From Herbaspirillum sp. SJZ106 (GTDB lineage: Bacteria > Pseudomonadota > Gammaproteobacteria > Burkholderiales > Burkholderiaceae_D), in NCBI RefSeq assembly GCF_006715495.1, contig NZ_VFNI01000001.1, forward strand, positions 806,001 to 870,000: a DNA stretch of 64,000 nt. Direction: 5' to 3'. The notes under the pieces were generated by a model. That model saw only the letters and a list, made by a program, of their open reading frames with translations. It searched no databases and had not been told where the DNA came from. Both the position numbers and the translations under genes were made by a program. Every line of letters starts with the position of its first letter. Within the stretch, counting starts at the first letter, position 1. Positions 17,688 through 27,083 of the stretch are shown here, piece by piece.

Positions 17688-19076
17688 ATGTCTTCTTTTC
17701 GTTTTTCCCTGTCACATATGCGTGGTCTGACCCGTCAGCAGTTGCGCGATCTGTTCCGCTTCGCCGCGAGCCGGCTGGGCGAGGATCGCTTGCCGCAAGT
17801 GGCAGGCAGCCTGACCTTCACCACCATCCTCTCGCTGGTGCCGATGCTGACGATCGCATTGGCGCTGTTTACCGCCTTTCCGCTGTTCTCCACCTTCCGC
17901 GCTTCGCTGGAGGCGTATTTCGTCGAGAACCTGATGCCCAAGGGCGTGGCCAACACCATCCTGGGCTACCTCAACCAGTTCGCCTCGAAGTCGGCGCGCC
18001 TGTCGGCCTTGGGCGCGGTGGCGCTGATCCTGACGTCGGTGATGACCATGTCGACCATCGAGAGCGTGTTCAACCAGATCTGGCGCGTCAAGAAATCGCG
18101 CCCGCTGGTGCAGCGCGTGCTGGTGTACTGGGCCATCATCACATTGGGGCCGTTGCTGATCGGGGTGTCGATCAGCGTGACCTCGTTTCTGTCCACGGCC
18201 ACCGGCGGCGCGGTCAAGAGCCTGCCCTGGCTGGGCGCAAGCTTCTACACGCTGGTGTCGCTGATGCTCTCGACCGTAGCGTATACCCTGCTCTACAGCA
18301 CGGTGCCCAACCGGACCGTGGACTGGCGCGATGCGCTGGCCGGCGGCTTGCTGGCGGCGGTCGGGGTGGAAATCGCCAAGCGGCTGTTCGCGGTCTATAT
18401 CCTCAAGTTCCCGACCTATACGATGGTGTACGGCGCGGTGGCCGTGCTGCCGATTTTCCTGCTGTGGATCTACATGATGTGGATGATCACGCTGCTGGGC
18501 GCGCTGCTGACGGCGGCGTTGCCGGTGGTGCGCTACGAACGCTGGTGGCATGTGTCGTCGCCGGGGGCGGAGTTCATCGATGCGGTCAGGATCCTCAAGT
18601 TCCTGCACGCCGCGCGCGCAGGCGAAGAGACCGCGGTGGTCGACATGGGGGAGGTCAGGCGCGTCACCAGGCTTGGCCTGGGCGAATTGCACGACCTGCT
18701 GCGCAAGATGGAGGAAGCCGGCTGGGTCGCCTCGATCCGGCCGGACACCTCCCGCAAGGCATCATGGAACAAGCGCATCGTCGATGGCATGGACCGCTGG
18801 GCCCTGGTCGCCAATCCGTGCACGCTGACGCTGGCGCAGGTCTATCGCCTGTTCGTATTCGACGCCTCGGTGCTGATCCAGGCGGATGAGGAAGGCGCAT
18901 TGGCCGCGCGCGTGGAAACGGCGATCGAAGCCGAGCTCGCGCAGTCGCTGGACGAATATTGCAGTGCGCCGGAAACGGCGCAGCAAAAGGTCATGGACAC
19001 GGCCGTCGCCAGCGCCGCGCCGGCCCCTTATGCCACGGTGCCGCTGGAAGAGCGGCGCAAGATGTGGGAACGCTAG
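17688..19076 (+). CDS. YihY/BrkB-family inner-membrane protein
   Basis: A 462-residue protein. The first 285 residues form the YihY domain with six membrane segments and the family motifs AGSLTFTTILSLVPML, MSTIESVFNQIWRVKKSRP and PTYTMVYGAVAVLPIFLLWIYMMW. The C-terminal 170 residues are cytoplasmic and resemble a winged-helix-like segment (TAVVDMGEVRRVTRLGLGELHDLLRKMEE). This long form is typical of betaproteobacteria. The YihY family was once misnamed ribonuclease BN; its true role is not established. A second possible start is Met11. It stands alone, divergent from wrbA. Confidence 0.88.
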   Translation: MSSFRFSLSHMRGLTRQQLRDLFRFAASRLGEDRLPQVAGSLTFTTILSLVPMLTIALALFTAFPLFSTFRASLEAYFVENLMPKGVANTILGYLNQFASKSARLSALGAVALILTSVMTMSTIESVFNQIWRVKKSRPLVQRVLVYWAIITLGPLLIGVSISVTSFLSTATGGAVKSLPWLGASFYTLVSLMLSTVAYTLLYSTVPNRTVDWRDALAGGLLAAVGVEIAKRLFAVYILKFPTYTMVYGAVAVLPIFLLWIYMMWMITLLGALLTAALPVVRYERWWHVSSPGAEFIDAVRILKFLHAARAGEETAVVDMGEVRRVTRLGLGELHDLLRKMEEAGWVASIRPDTSRKASWNKRIVDGMDRWALVANPCTLTLAQVYRLFVFDASVLIQADEEGALAARVETAIEAELAQSLDEYCSAPETAQQKVMDTAVASAAPAPYATVPLEERRKMWER

Positions 19077-19111
19077 CGCCGGGCCGGCGCCGCGGTGCTC
19101 AGAAGAGGTTC

Positions 19112-19489
19112 TCAGAAGGAAACCTGTCCGGTCAGCATTTGCCAGTACATGGTCCAGTCGCCGAGGAACGAGTACAACGGATGGCGAAAAGTGGCCGGCT
19201 GGTTTTTCTCGACCATGAAATGGCCGATCCAGGCAAAGCCGTAGCCGCAGGCGACGGCGACCGGCAGCCACCACCATTGGTGGGTGATCAGCAACAGCAT
19301 CAGGCTCAGCAAGGCCAGCGTCGAGCCGAGGAAGTGCAGTTGGCGATTGACCCGATGCGAGTGTTCGCTCAGGTATGTCGGATAGAAGTCGTTGAAGCTG
19401 GCATATTCCCGGTCGGGCAGCGCGGTGGACACATCGATCTCCCAGAGTCCTGATGCTTTCAGCTTAGCCAGCGCGTGTCGGATATTCAA
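19112..19489 (-). CDS. Mpo1-like (DUF962) membrane protein
   Basis: A 125-residue protein with three hydrophobic segments. The signature FNDFYPTYLSEHSHRVNRQLHFLGST and the later FAWIGHFMVEKNQPATFRHPLYSFLGD give the conserved His residues of the DUF962/Mpo1 family. The yeast relative is an iron-dependent dioxygenase in alpha-oxidation of 2-hydroxy fatty acids; whether the bacterial form shares this is unknown. The N-terminal 30 residues are outside the conserved domain, so the start is uncertain. It is convergent with the YihY-like gene across 35 bp. Confidence 0.8.
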   Translation of the reverse strand: MNIRHALAKLKASGLWEIDVSTALPDREYASFNDFYPTYLSEHSHRVNRQLHFLGSTLALLSLMLLLITHQWWWLPVAVACGYGFAWIGHFMVEKNQPATFRHPLYSFLGDWTMYWQMLTGQVSF

Positions 19490-19663
19490 TGAAATAGTTG
19501 CAAAGCAGCGTGATTGCCGGTTGCCGAAACCGCGCCCTTGCCCGTACCATGGTGCTTGCGCCGAAGGGGCGCATGTCCATGCGCATGTTGCCTGCGTGAA
19601 TTGGATTTTTCAGGCACCATCGGCTACAGTCAAAACAGCACAATATAAATTTAGGATGACATC

Positions 19664-20119
19664 ATGAAAGTCTCTGAAATCCTCAAGGTCAAAGGCAACA
19701 TTCTGTTCACCGTCACGCCCGAAACCCCGATTCAGGAGGCGGTCGCCGCGATGGCGGAGAAAGACATCGGTTCCCTGGTGGTGATGGAGTACGGCGACCT
19801 GGTCGGCATGTTGACCTTCCGCGAGGTATTGATGACGCTGCACAAGAGCGGCGGCGCGCTGGGTTCGTCGACCGTGCGCAAGCACATGAACGATGCGCCC
19901 ATTACCGTCACCCCCGACACCGACCTCAACGAAGTGCGCCGCATCATGCTGGAAAAGCACGCGCGCTACGTGCCGGTGATGGAGGCGCGCACCGTACTGG
20001 GCGTGATGTCCTTCTACGACGTGGCCAAGGCGGTGCTGGATGCGCAAGGCTTCGAGAACAAGATGCTCAAGGCCTACATCCGCGACTGGCCGGCCGAGCA
20101 CGAAGAGAACAACACCTGA
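19664..20119 (+). CDS. CBS-domain pair protein
   Basis: A 151-residue cytoplasmic protein consisting almost entirely of two CBS motifs, near residues 1-60 (VTPETPIQEAVAAMAEKDIGSLVVM) and 70-130 (ITVTPDTDLNEVRRIMLEKHARYVPVME). Such stand-alone Bateman modules bind adenosine nucleotides and regulate partner proteins; the partner is not evident here. AGGATG precedes the start by a few bases. A strong terminator follows at 20265. It forms a single-gene unit. Confidence 0.9.
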   Translation: MKVSEILKVKGNILFTVTPETPIQEAVAAMAEKDIGSLVVMEYGDLVGMLTFREVLMTLHKSGGALGSSTVRKHMNDAPITVTPDTDLNEVRRIMLEKHARYVPVMEARTVLGVMSFYDVAKAVLDAQGFENKMLKAYIRDWPAEHEENNT

Positions 20120-20233
20120 GCCAGGTCCGGCACAGCCCGGCCTGGATGGCGGCGCCGTTATACTGGGCCGGCCTGGCGGCAGGGACGATGGAGGCGGCGG
20201 AATCCGGCCGGCATATGTTGCCGGCCCGGCCTC

Positions 20234-20259
20234 GTCAGGCCATATAGTCAGGCCATATA
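20234..20259. repeat. Perfect 13-bp tandem duplication
   Basis: GTCAGGCCATATA occurs twice head to tail at 20234-20246 and 20247-20259, immediately before the terminator stem. It looks like a recent slippage or duplication event. Confidence 0.75.
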
Positions 20260-20264
20260 TCAAG

Positions 20265-20289
20265 ACCGTTCCCCGGGGAGCGGTTTTTT
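20265..20289 (+). terminator. Intrinsic terminator after the CBS gene
   Basis: Arms ACCGTTCCCC and GGGGAGCGGT (one G-U pair) are followed by a run of six T. It separates the CBS gene from the LplT-PlsC gene. Confidence 0.85.
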
Positions 20290-20357
20290 ATTGTCCGTTG
20301 CGTTTCGTTATTGTTTGAAGTTTTGCCGCCCACCCGATTACAGCCACCGACTTCTCC

Positions 20358-22247
20358 ATGCAAAAGAATAACCAGTTCGCCTTGTTGGCCCAGCGACGTT
20401 TCGCCCCTTTCTTCTGGACCCAGTTCCTCGGCGCGCTCAACGACAACGTCTTCAAGACCGCGCTGCTGACCATCCTGACCTACGACGCGCTGTCGTGGAC
20501 CGACCTGGATACCGGGCTGCTCAACAACCTCATTCCCGGCCTGTTCATCCTGCCGTTCTTCTTGTTCTCCGCCACCGCCGGCCAGTTGGCCGACAAGCTG
20601 GAGAAGGGGCGCGTGGCGCGCTTCGTCAAGCTGCTGGAAATCGCCATCATGGCCGTGGCCGCGTATGGCTGGATGACCCATCATCTCTGGCTGCTGGTGG
20701 CGGCGGTGGTCGGCATGGGCATCCACTCGACCATCTTCGGGCCGGTGAAATACGCCTACCTGCCGCAGCAGCTGAAGCGCGAGGAACTGATCGGCGGCAA
20801 CGGCGTGATCGAGATGGGGACGTTCGTCGGCATCCTGCTGGGCGAAATCCTGGGCGCGGTGCTGGTGGTGCATAAGCCCTGGGGGCTGGAGCTGGTGGCT
20901 GGCGTGACGCTGGGCATCGCCGTGCTGGGCTGGCTGGCCAGCCTGGGCATCCCGCACTCGCCGGCGCCCGTGCCCGAGTTGAAGGTCAACTGGAACCCGT
21001 TCACCGAGACCGTGCGCAACATCGGCTTTTCGCGCCGCAACCGTCCGGTGTTCCTGGCGCTGCTGGGCAATTCATGGTTCTGGTTTTACGGCGCCATCAT
21101 GCTGGCGCAGTTTCCGCTTTATGCGAAGAATTACCTGCATGGCGACCATAGCGTGTTCGTGCTGCTGCTGGCGGTGTTCTCGGTCGGCATCGGCGCCGGT
21201 TCGCTGCTGTGCGAACGCCTGTCCGGCCACAAGGTGGAAATCGGCCTGGTGCCGTTCGGCTCCATCGGCTTGTCGGTGTTCGGCGTGGAACTCTACCTGG
21301 CCAGCCGCGGCTATGCGACGCCGGGCGCGGCGGTCGATATCGCCGGTTTCCTGGCGCAGGGCGGCAGCTGGCGCATCCTGGCCGATTGCCTGGGCATCGG
21401 CGTGTTCGGCGGGCTCTACATCGTGCCGCTGTTCGCGTTGATCCAGACGCGCTGCGACCCGGCCCACGTCTCGCGCACCATCGCCGGCATGAACATCATG
21501 AACGCGCTGTTCATGGTGGTGGCGGCACTGGTGGCGATGGTGCTGTTGAAGGCCGGCCTGACCATTCCCGAAATCTTCCTGGTGACCGCGATCCTCAATG
21601 CGCTGGTGGCGAGCTATATCTTCTCGCTGGTGCCGGAATTCCTGATGCGTTTCCTGGCCTGGCTGCTGATCCACACCTTCTACCGGGTGCGCATCGCCAA
21701 CGGCCACGCCATCACCGAGCAGGGCGCCGGTGTGATCGTGTGCAACCACGTCAGCTATGTGGATGCCATCGTCATCATGGCGGCCAGCCCGCGTCCGATC
21801 CGTTTCGTGATGGACCACAAGATCTTCAAGATCCCGCTCTTGTCCTGGGTGTTTCGCACCGCCCGCGCGATACCGATTGCGCCGCTCAAGGAAGACCCGT
21901 GGCTGACCGAGAAAGCCTTCGTCGACATCGCCCAGGCATTGCATGAGGGCGAACTGGTTTGCATTTTCCCGGAAGGCAAGCTGACCCGCGACGGCGAGAT
22001 CAATCCTTTCCGCGGCGGCGTGCAGAAGATTCTCGCCCGCACGCCGGTGCCGGTATTGCCGATGGCCTTGCGCGGCCTGTGGGGCAGCCTGCTGTCGCGC
22101 GACAGCAGCAATCCCTTCGCACGCTCCTTCAAGCGCGGGCTGTTTTCGCGGCTGGAGCTGGTGGTGGGGGAGGCGGTGCCGCCGGAGCAGGCGACGCCGG
22201 AGTTGCTGCAACAGAAAGTGGCGGCATTGCGCGGGCAGTGGAAGTAA
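20358..22247 (+). CDS. Fused lysophospholipid transporter (LplT-like MFS) and PlsC-type acyltransferase
   Basis: A 629-residue inner-membrane protein. Residues 1 to about 430 form an MFS transporter of the LplT type (FFWTQFLGALNDNVFKTALL, YAYLPQQLKREELIGGNG). The C-terminal part is a PlsC-type acyltransferase with an intact H-x4-D (NHVSYVD, His464 and Asp469) and the FPEGKLTRDGE motif near residue 537. The expected role is to flip lysophospholipid inward and re-acylate it. E. coli uses separate lplT and aas genes, and Aas has a third acyl-ACP synthetase domain. That domain is absent here, so the acyl donor must come from elsewhere. Whether OMPLA at 10.9 kb supplies substrate is speculation. 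Confidence 0.9.
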   Translation: MQKNNQFALLAQRRFAPFFWTQFLGALNDNVFKTALLTILTYDALSWTDLDTGLLNNLIPGLFILPFFLFSATAGQLADKLEKGRVARFVKLLEIAIMAVAAYGWMTHHLWLLVAAVVGMGIHSTIFGPVKYAYLPQQLKREELIGGNGVIEMGTFVGILLGEILGAVLVVHKPWGLELVAGVTLGIAVLGWLASLGIPHSPAPVPELKVNWNPFTETVRNIGFSRRNRPVFLALLGNSWFWFYGAIMLAQFPLYAKNYLHGDHSVFVLLLAVFSVGIGAGSLLCERLSGHKVEIGLVPFGSIGLSVFGVELYLASRGYATPGAAVDIAGFLAQGGSWRILADCLGIGVFGGLYIVPLFALIQTRCDPAHVSRTIAGMNIMNALFMVVAALVAMVLLKAGLTIPEIFLVTAILNALVASYIFSLVPEFLMRFLAWLLIHTFYRVRIANGHAITEQGAGVIVCNHVSYVDAIVIMAASPRPIRFVMDHKIFKIPLLSWVFRTARAIPIAPLKEDPWLTEKAFVDIAQALHEGELVCIFPEGKLTRDGEINPFRGGVQKILARTPVPVLPMALRGLWGSLLSRDSSNPFARSFKRGLFSRLELVVGEAVPPEQATPELLQQKVAALRGQWK

Positions 22248-22361
22248 GCGGCGCATGCCGTGGGGGCAGCGCCGGCAAGCCAGCCGCTCGCCGCCCGGCC
22301 CCGACGCTGGTAGAATCGATCCCTTACTCCGTCCACTGCGCATCCACTGCGATCAAGAATC

Positions 22362-23450
22362 ATGTCCGGCAATACCTTTGGCACCCTCTTCACGGTTACC
22401 ACTTTCGGCGAATCCCACGGCCCGGCCATCGGCTGCGTGATTGACGGCTGTCCGCCGGGAATGGCGCTGTCCGAGGGCGATATCCAGCCCGAGCTGGACC
22501 GCCGCCGTCCCGGCACCTCGCGCCATGTGACGCAGCGCCAGGAGCCGGATACGGTCGAGATCCTGTCAGGCGTATTCGAGGGCAAGACCACCGGCACGCC
22601 GATCGCGCTGCTGATCCGCAACCAGGACCAGCGCAGCAAGGATTACGGCAACATCCTCGACACCTTCCGCCCCGGCCATGCCGACTATGCCTACTGGCAC
22701 AAGTACGGCATCCGCGATCCGCGCGGCGGCGGCCGCTCGTCGGCGCGCCTGACGGCGCCGGTGGTGGGCGCGGCCGCGATCGCCAAGAAGTGGCTGTTCG
22801 AAAAATACGGCACCACCTTCAAGGGCTGCATGAGCCAGCTGGGCGAGATTGAGATCCCGTTCGAATCCTGGGAGCATGTGTCCAACAATGCATTCTTCGC
22901 CGCCAATGCCGGCATCGTGCCGCAGCTGGAAGCGTACATGGATGCCTTGCGCAAGGAGGGCGATTCCATCGGCGCGCGCATCGACGTGGTCGCGCAGAAC
23001 GTGCCGGTCGGCCTGGGCGAGCCGCTGTACGACAAGCTCGACGCCGAGATCGCCTATGCGCTGATGGGCATCAACGCGGTCAAGGGCGTGGAGATCGGCG
23101 CCGGTTTCCGCTCGGTGGCGCAGAAGGGCTCCGAGCATGGCGACGCGCTCACGCCGCAAGGCTTCGTCGGCAACAACGCCGGCGGCGTGCTGGGCGGCAT
23201 TTCCACCGGGCAGGACATCACGGCCTCGATCGCCATCAAGCCGACTTCCAGCATTCGCACCCCGCGCCCGTCCATCGACAAGGCCGGCAACCCGATCGCG
23301 GTCGAAACCTTCGGCCGCCACGATCCCTGCGTGGGCATCCGCGCCACCCCCATCGCCGAGGCTATGCTGGCGCTGGTGCTGATGGATCACGCATTGCGCC
23401 ATCGCGCGCAATGCGGCGACGTCAAGGTCGATACGCCGCAGTTGCGCTGA
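22362..23450 (+). CDS. aroC: Chorismate synthase
   Basis: The last shikimate-pathway enzyme, which converts EPSP to chorismate using reduced FMN. The 362-residue protein matches the usual length. Signature segments are present in order: [18 protein letters not shown] near the N-terminus, then [22 protein letters not shown], and [21 protein letters not shown] with the C-terminal [20 protein letters not shown]. The start is the first Met of [20 protein letters not shown]. It supplies chorismate for the trp branch encoded 11 kb downstream. It follows the transporter-acyltransferase by 114 bp and is closed by a hairpin at 23471. Confidence 0.97.
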   Translation: MSGNTFGTLFTVTTFGESHGPAIGCVIDGCPPGMALSEGDIQPELDRRRPGTSRHVTQRQEPDTVEILSGVFEGKTTGTPIALLIRNQDQRSKDYGNILDTFRPGHADYAYWHKYGIRDPRGGGRSSARLTAPVVGAAAIAKKWLFEKYGTTFKGCMSQLGEIEIPFESWEHVSNNAFFAANAGIVPQLEAYMDALRKEGDSIGARIDVVAQNVPVGLGEPLYDKLDAEIAYALMGINAVKGVEIGAGFRSVAQKGSEHGDALTPQGFVGNNAGGVLGGISTGQDITASIAIKPTSSIRTPRPSIDKAGNPIAVETFGRHDPCVGIRATPIAEAMLALVLMDHALRHRAQCGDVKVDTPQLR

Positions 23451-23470
23451 TCGATTTTTCCCGAAACCAG

Positions 23471-23506
23471 GCCGGCCGTCGTCCAACGATCGCCGGCTTT
23501 GTTTTT
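23471..23506 (+). terminator. Probable terminator after aroC
   Basis: GCCGGC arms at 23471-23476 and 23492-23497, with partial inner pairing, are followed by TTTGTTTTT. The stem is interrupted but the U-rich tail is good. Confidence 0.6.
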
Positions 23507-23646
23507 GGCGAACCGTCTGCGCAAGCCATGGTCGAATCGCTCGCCTGAAATCGACAGGCGGGGAGTGAGAAATGGCGGCCAAGGCGGTATCATCGCTGTC
23601 AGGCATTCCTTCCCGACATCAAATATCAAATCTAACGGAGGCGGGC

Positions 23647-24474
23647 GTGGCGCTCATCAACCCCATATTGAAAAACAGCATGCTGGCCGTGGCGCTGGCA
23701 GGATTGGTCGCTTGCGAAACGGTGCAAACCACCCAGGGCGGCGCCGTCGGCATCGACCGCAAGCAGCAGATGCTGGTGTCGTCGCAGGAGATGGAGGCGG
23801 CTTCCAGCAAGGAATACGCGCAAGTGCTGGCGCAGGCCAGGGACAAGGGCCAGTTGAACCGCAGCGCCGCGCAGACGCAGCGCGTGAGGGCGGTTGCCAA
23901 CCGCCTGATCCCGCAGACCGGGGTGTTTCGCCAGGATGCGCTGCAATGGAAATGGGAAGTCAACGTGCTGGCCTCGGACGAAGCCAACGCCTGGTGCATG
24001 CCCGGCGGGAAGATCGCGGTCTACAGCGGCCTGATCGACAAGCTCAATATCAGCGATGACGAACTGGCCGCGGTCATGGGCCATGAGATCGCCCACGCAT
24101 TGCGCGAGCATGCGCGCGAGCGCGCTTCGCAGCAGGCGGTGGCCAATTCGGCCATTTCCCTCGGCGCGGCCTTGCTGGGCCTCGGCGATGTCGGCCAGCA
24201 AAGCGCCCAATATGCCTACATGGGATTGATGGGGCTGCCCAATTCGCGCGCCAATGAAACCGAGGCCGACCGCATCGGCGTCGAGCTGGCGGCGCGCGCC
24301 GGCTACGATCCCAAGGCGGCGGTGACCCTGTGGCAGAAGATGGCGAAGCTGGGCGGCGAGGAGCCGATGAAGTTCCTGTCGACCCATCCTTCCAGCGCGG
24401 ATCGCATCGCCGACCTCACGGTGTATGCGCAACGCGTCGAGCCCTTGTACCGGCAATCCCGCAAGACGCGCTGA
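23647..24474 (+). CDS. M48-family metalloprotease lipoprotein
   Basis: A 275-residue protein. The GTG start at 23647 is chosen because GGAGG lies seven bases upstream and it places a lipoprotein signal (LAVALAGLVAC) at the N-terminus; a longer form from 23572 would bury it. The zinc motif HEIAHALREHA and the downstream Glu in NETEADRIGVELAARAGYD are intact. A loop-type motif STHPSSADRI follows. These are features of the LoiP/YcaL-like M48B group that acts on envelope proteins in the periplasm. Substrates are unknown. It sits between aroC and leuC and appears monocistronic. Confidence 0.9.
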   Translation: MALINPILKNSMLAVALAGLVACETVQTTQGGAVGIDRKQQMLVSSQEMEAASSKEYAQVLAQARDKGQLNRSAAQTQRVRAVANRLIPQTGVFRQDALQWKWEVNVLASDEANAWCMPGGKIAVYSGLIDKLNISDDELAAVMGHEIAHALREHARERASQQAVANSAISLGAALLGLGDVGQQSAQYAYMGLMGLPNSRANETEADRIGVELAARAGYDPKAAVTLWQKMAKLGGEEPMKFLSTHPSSADRIADLTVYAQRVEPLYRQSRKTR

Positions 24475-24691
24475 GCGATGCGAAGGCTTTAGTCGCTCAA
24501 GCCGAATCCATTGCCGGAAATGCCGTCCTTTTTCGATGCGCCGCTTCTTCTGCGTTTTTATTGCTGCTTCGCAGCATTATTGGCTGTTGTTGCCGCGCGC
24601 CGGAAAACGCGCCGGGAAGGGTAAGACCTGTCGCTTTATGGCATAATCGAATGCTATTTTCAACGCTCAGTGCCCTTTGCAGGACTGCAAC

Positions 24692-26092
24692 ATGCTCAAG
24701 ACGCTTTACGACAAACTCTGGGAGTCGCACGTCGTTCATACGGAAGATGACGGTACCGCCATCCTGTATATCGACCGCCATCTGCTCCACGAGGTGACCA
24801 GCCCGCAAGCCTTCGAAGGCTTGAAGCTGGCCGGACGTCAACCCTGGCGTAATTCGGCCAACCTGATGGTGGCGGACCACAACGTCCCCACCACCGACCG
24901 GGCGCACGGCATCGCCGATCCCATCTCCCGCCTGCAGGTCGAGACCCTGGACGACAATGCCAAGGAATACAACCTGACGTATTTCGGCATGAACGACAAG
25001 CGCCAGGGCATCGTGCACGTGATCGGCCCTGAGCAGGGCGCCACGCTGCCGGGCATGACGGTGGTGTGCGGCGACTCGCACACGTCCACCCACGGCGCCT
25101 TCGCCGCGCTGGCGCATGGCATCGGCACTTCCGAGGTCGAGCACGTGCTGGCTACGCAGACGCTCTTGGCGCGCAAGTCCAAGTCCATGCTGGTGCAGGT
25201 CGACGGCGCGCTGCCGGCCGGCGTCACCGCCAAGGACATCGTGCTGGCCGTGATCGGCAAGATCGGCACCGCCGGCGGCACCGGCTACGCGATCGAATTC
25301 GCCGGCTCGACCATCCGCTCGCTGTCGATGGAAGGCCGCATGACGGTGTGCAACATGGCCATCGAAGCGGGCGCGCGCGCCGGCATGGTGGCCTTCGACG
25401 ACACCACGATGCATTACCTGAAAGGCCGTCCGTATTCGCCCTCGGGCCCGCACTGGGAACGCGCCGTCAGCTACTGGCGTTCGCTGCATTCCGATCCGGG
25501 CGCCAAGTTCGACATGGTGGTCACGCTCAACGCCGCCGACATCAAGCCGCAGGTCACCTGGGGCACCTCGCCCGAGATGGTGGTGTCGGTCGATGCGCGC
25601 GTGCCGGACCCCGACAAGGAAAAGGACCCGACCAAGCGCGACGGCATGGAAAAGGCGCTGGCCTACATGGCCTTGAAGCCCAATACCCCGATCGAGGACA
25701 TCCGCATCGACAAGGTATTCATCGGCTCCTGCACCAACTCGCGCATCGAAGACCTGCGCGAAGCGGCATCGGTGGTGCGCGGAAAATTCCGCGCTTCCAA
25801 CGTCAAATTGGCGATGGTGGTGCCGGGCTCCGGCCTGGTCAAGGAACAGGCCGAGCGTGAAGGCCTGGACAAGATTTTCAAGGATGCGGGTTTCGAATGG
25901 CGCGAGCCGGGCTGCTCGATGTGCCTGGCCATGAACGCCGACCGCCTGGAACCGGGCGAGCGTTGCGCCTCGACCTCGAACCGCAACTTCGAAGGCCGCC
26001 AGGGCGCCGGCGGCCGCACCCACCTTGTGAGTCCGGCGATGGCTGCTGCCGCAGGAATCGCGGGGCATTTCGTGGATGTCCGTTCCCTGTAA
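24692..26092 (+). CDS. leuC: 3-isopropylmalate dehydratase large subunit
   Basis: The iron-sulfur subunit of isopropylmalate isomerase in leucine synthesis. The 466-residue protein has the aconitase-type cluster ligands: one Cys in [12 protein letters not shown] and two in [11 protein letters not shown]. The substrate region [28 protein letters not shown] is intact. The start [13 protein letters not shown] follows an AGGA site. LeuD is encoded 254 bp downstream with an entericidin gene in between. A CATAAT hexamer about 50 bp before the start may be a -10, without a clear -35. Confidence 0.97.
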   Translation: MLKTLYDKLWESHVVHTEDDGTAILYIDRHLLHEVTSPQAFEGLKLAGRQPWRNSANLMVADHNVPTTDRAHGIADPISRLQVETLDDNAKEYNLTYFGMNDKRQGIVHVIGPEQGATLPGMTVVCGDSHTSTHGAFAALAHGIGTSEVEHVLATQTLLARKSKSMLVQVDGALPAGVTAKDIVLAVIGKIGTAGGTGYAIEFAGSTIRSLSMEGRMTVCNMAIEAGARAGMVAFDDTTMHYLKGRPYSPSGPHWERAVSYWRSLHSDPGAKFDMVVTLNAADIKPQVTWGTSPEMVVSVDARVPDPDKEKDPTKRDGMEKALAYMALKPNTPIEDIRIDKVFIGSCTNSRIEDLREAASVVRGKFRASNVKLAMVVPGSGLVKEQAEREGLDKIFKDAGFEWREPGCSMCLAMNADRLEPGERCASTSNRNFEGRQGAGGRTHLVSPAMAAAAGIAGHFVDVRSL

Positions 26093-26112
26093 CCTGTAAT
26101 AGAGAGAAAACC

Positions 26113-26244
26113 ATGAGAAAAATCTCCGCCCTGTTCCTGTTGTTTGCCGCGCTCGGTTCGCTGGCCGGTTGCAATACCGTCGATGGTTTCGGCAAGGATG
26201 TGCAGACCGTCGGCGAAAAGATGCAGGACGCCAGCAAGAAGTAA
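26113..26244 (+). CDS. Entericidin A/B-type small lipoprotein
   Basis: A 43-residue lipoprotein with signal MRKISALFLLFAALGSLAGC and lipobox Cys20. The mature part NTVDGFGKDVQTVGEKMQDASKK is the entericidin signature (amphipathic helix with Gly-Lys-Asp and Ala-Ser-Lys-Lys). Entericidins were described in E. coli as an antidote/toxin pair induced in stationary phase; single copies in betaproteobacteria are uncharacterised. It is inserted between leuC and leuD on the same strand, 20 bp after leuC. This placement recurs in related bacteria, as I recall. A GAGAG ribosome site precedes the ATG. Confidence 0.88.
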   Translation: MRKISALFLLFAALGSLAGCNTVDGFGKDVQTVGEKMQDASKK

Positions 26245-26253
26245 CAGGAAAGA

Positions 26254-26279
26254 CCGCTCCGCACGCCATGGCGGAGCGG
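26254..26279 (+). terminator. Hairpin after the entericidin gene
   Basis: Arms CCGCTCCGC and GCGGAGCGG flank an 8-nt loop. No U-tract follows, so it more likely stabilises the upstream RNA or reduces read-through into leuD than fully ends transcription. Confidence 0.45.
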
Positions 26280-26346
26280 CCAACAGTTGAACAGCAAATA
26301 GGAAGGGCGCGCTTGCCGTTTGTGCATGTCGCGCCGACTCAGTGCC

Positions 26347-26994
26347 ATGAATAAATTTATCGTCCATGACGGCCTGGTTGCACCGCTGGATCGCGCCAAC
26401 GTCGATACCGATGCGATCATCCCGAAGCAGTTCCTGAAGTCGATCAAGCGCAGCGGCTTCGGCCCCAACCTGTTCGACGAATGGCGTTACCTCGACCACG
26501 GCGAGCCGGGCATGGACAATTCCAGGCGCCCGCTCAATCCCGACTTCGTGCTCAACCAGGAGCGCTACCAGGGCGCCTCGATCCTGTTGGCGCGCAAGAA
26601 CTTCGGCTGCGGCTCCTCGCGCGAACATGCGCCGTGGGCGCTGGACCAGTACGGCTTTCGCGCCGTGATCGCGCCCAGCTTCGCGGACATCTTCTTCAAC
26701 AACTGCTTCAAGAACGGCCTGCTGCCGATCGTGTTGCCGGAGCAGCAGATCGACCACCTGTTCAACGAAGTGAAGGCCTTCCCGGGCTATCGTCTGGTCA
26801 TCGACCTGGAAAAGCAGGTCGTCACCACCGCCAACGGCAGCCAGGCTTTCCCGTTCGAGATCAGCGAGTTCCGCAAGTACTGCCTGATCAACGGTTTCGA
26901 CGACATCGGCCTGACCCTACGCAAATCGGACATCATTCGTGCTTACGAAGAGAAACACCTGCACGAACAGCCCTGGCTGAGCAACACGATCTGA
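26347..26994 (+). CDS. leuD: 3-isopropylmalate dehydratase small subunit
   Basis: The swivel-domain subunit that completes the active site of isopropylmalate isomerase with LeuC. The 215-residue protein has the conserved [14 protein letters not shown] segment and [19 protein letters not shown] near the N-terminus, matching the proteobacterial length. The start [16 protein letters not shown] is the family-typical N-terminus. It lies between the entericidin gene and leuB, and is followed by a strong hairpin at 27019. Confidence 0.97.
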   Translation: MNKFIVHDGLVAPLDRANVDTDAIIPKQFLKSIKRSGFGPNLFDEWRYLDHGEPGMDNSRRPLNPDFVLNQERYQGASILLARKNFGCGSSREHAPWALDQYGFRAVIAPSFADIFFNNCFKNGLLPIVLPEQQIDHLFNEVKAFPGYRLVIDLEKQVVTTANGSQAFPFEISEFRKYCLINGFDDIGLTLRKSDIIRAYEEKHLHEQPWLSNTI

Positions 26995-27018
26995 GGGTCG
27001 TAGGCGGTACAGCAAAGC

Positions 27019-27040
27019 AGGGCGGTCAGATGACCGCCCT
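27019..27040 (+). terminator. Hairpin between leuD and leuB
   Basis: Perfect 10-bp arms AGGGCGGTCA and TGACCGCCCT enclose a 2-nt GA centre, with TTGTCATT after. It could lower leuB expression relative to leuCD. The U-tract is poor. Confidence 0.6.
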
Positions 27041-27083
27041 TGTCATTCATAACCTTTGAACCATCTTGAGAAAAGAGAGTGCC

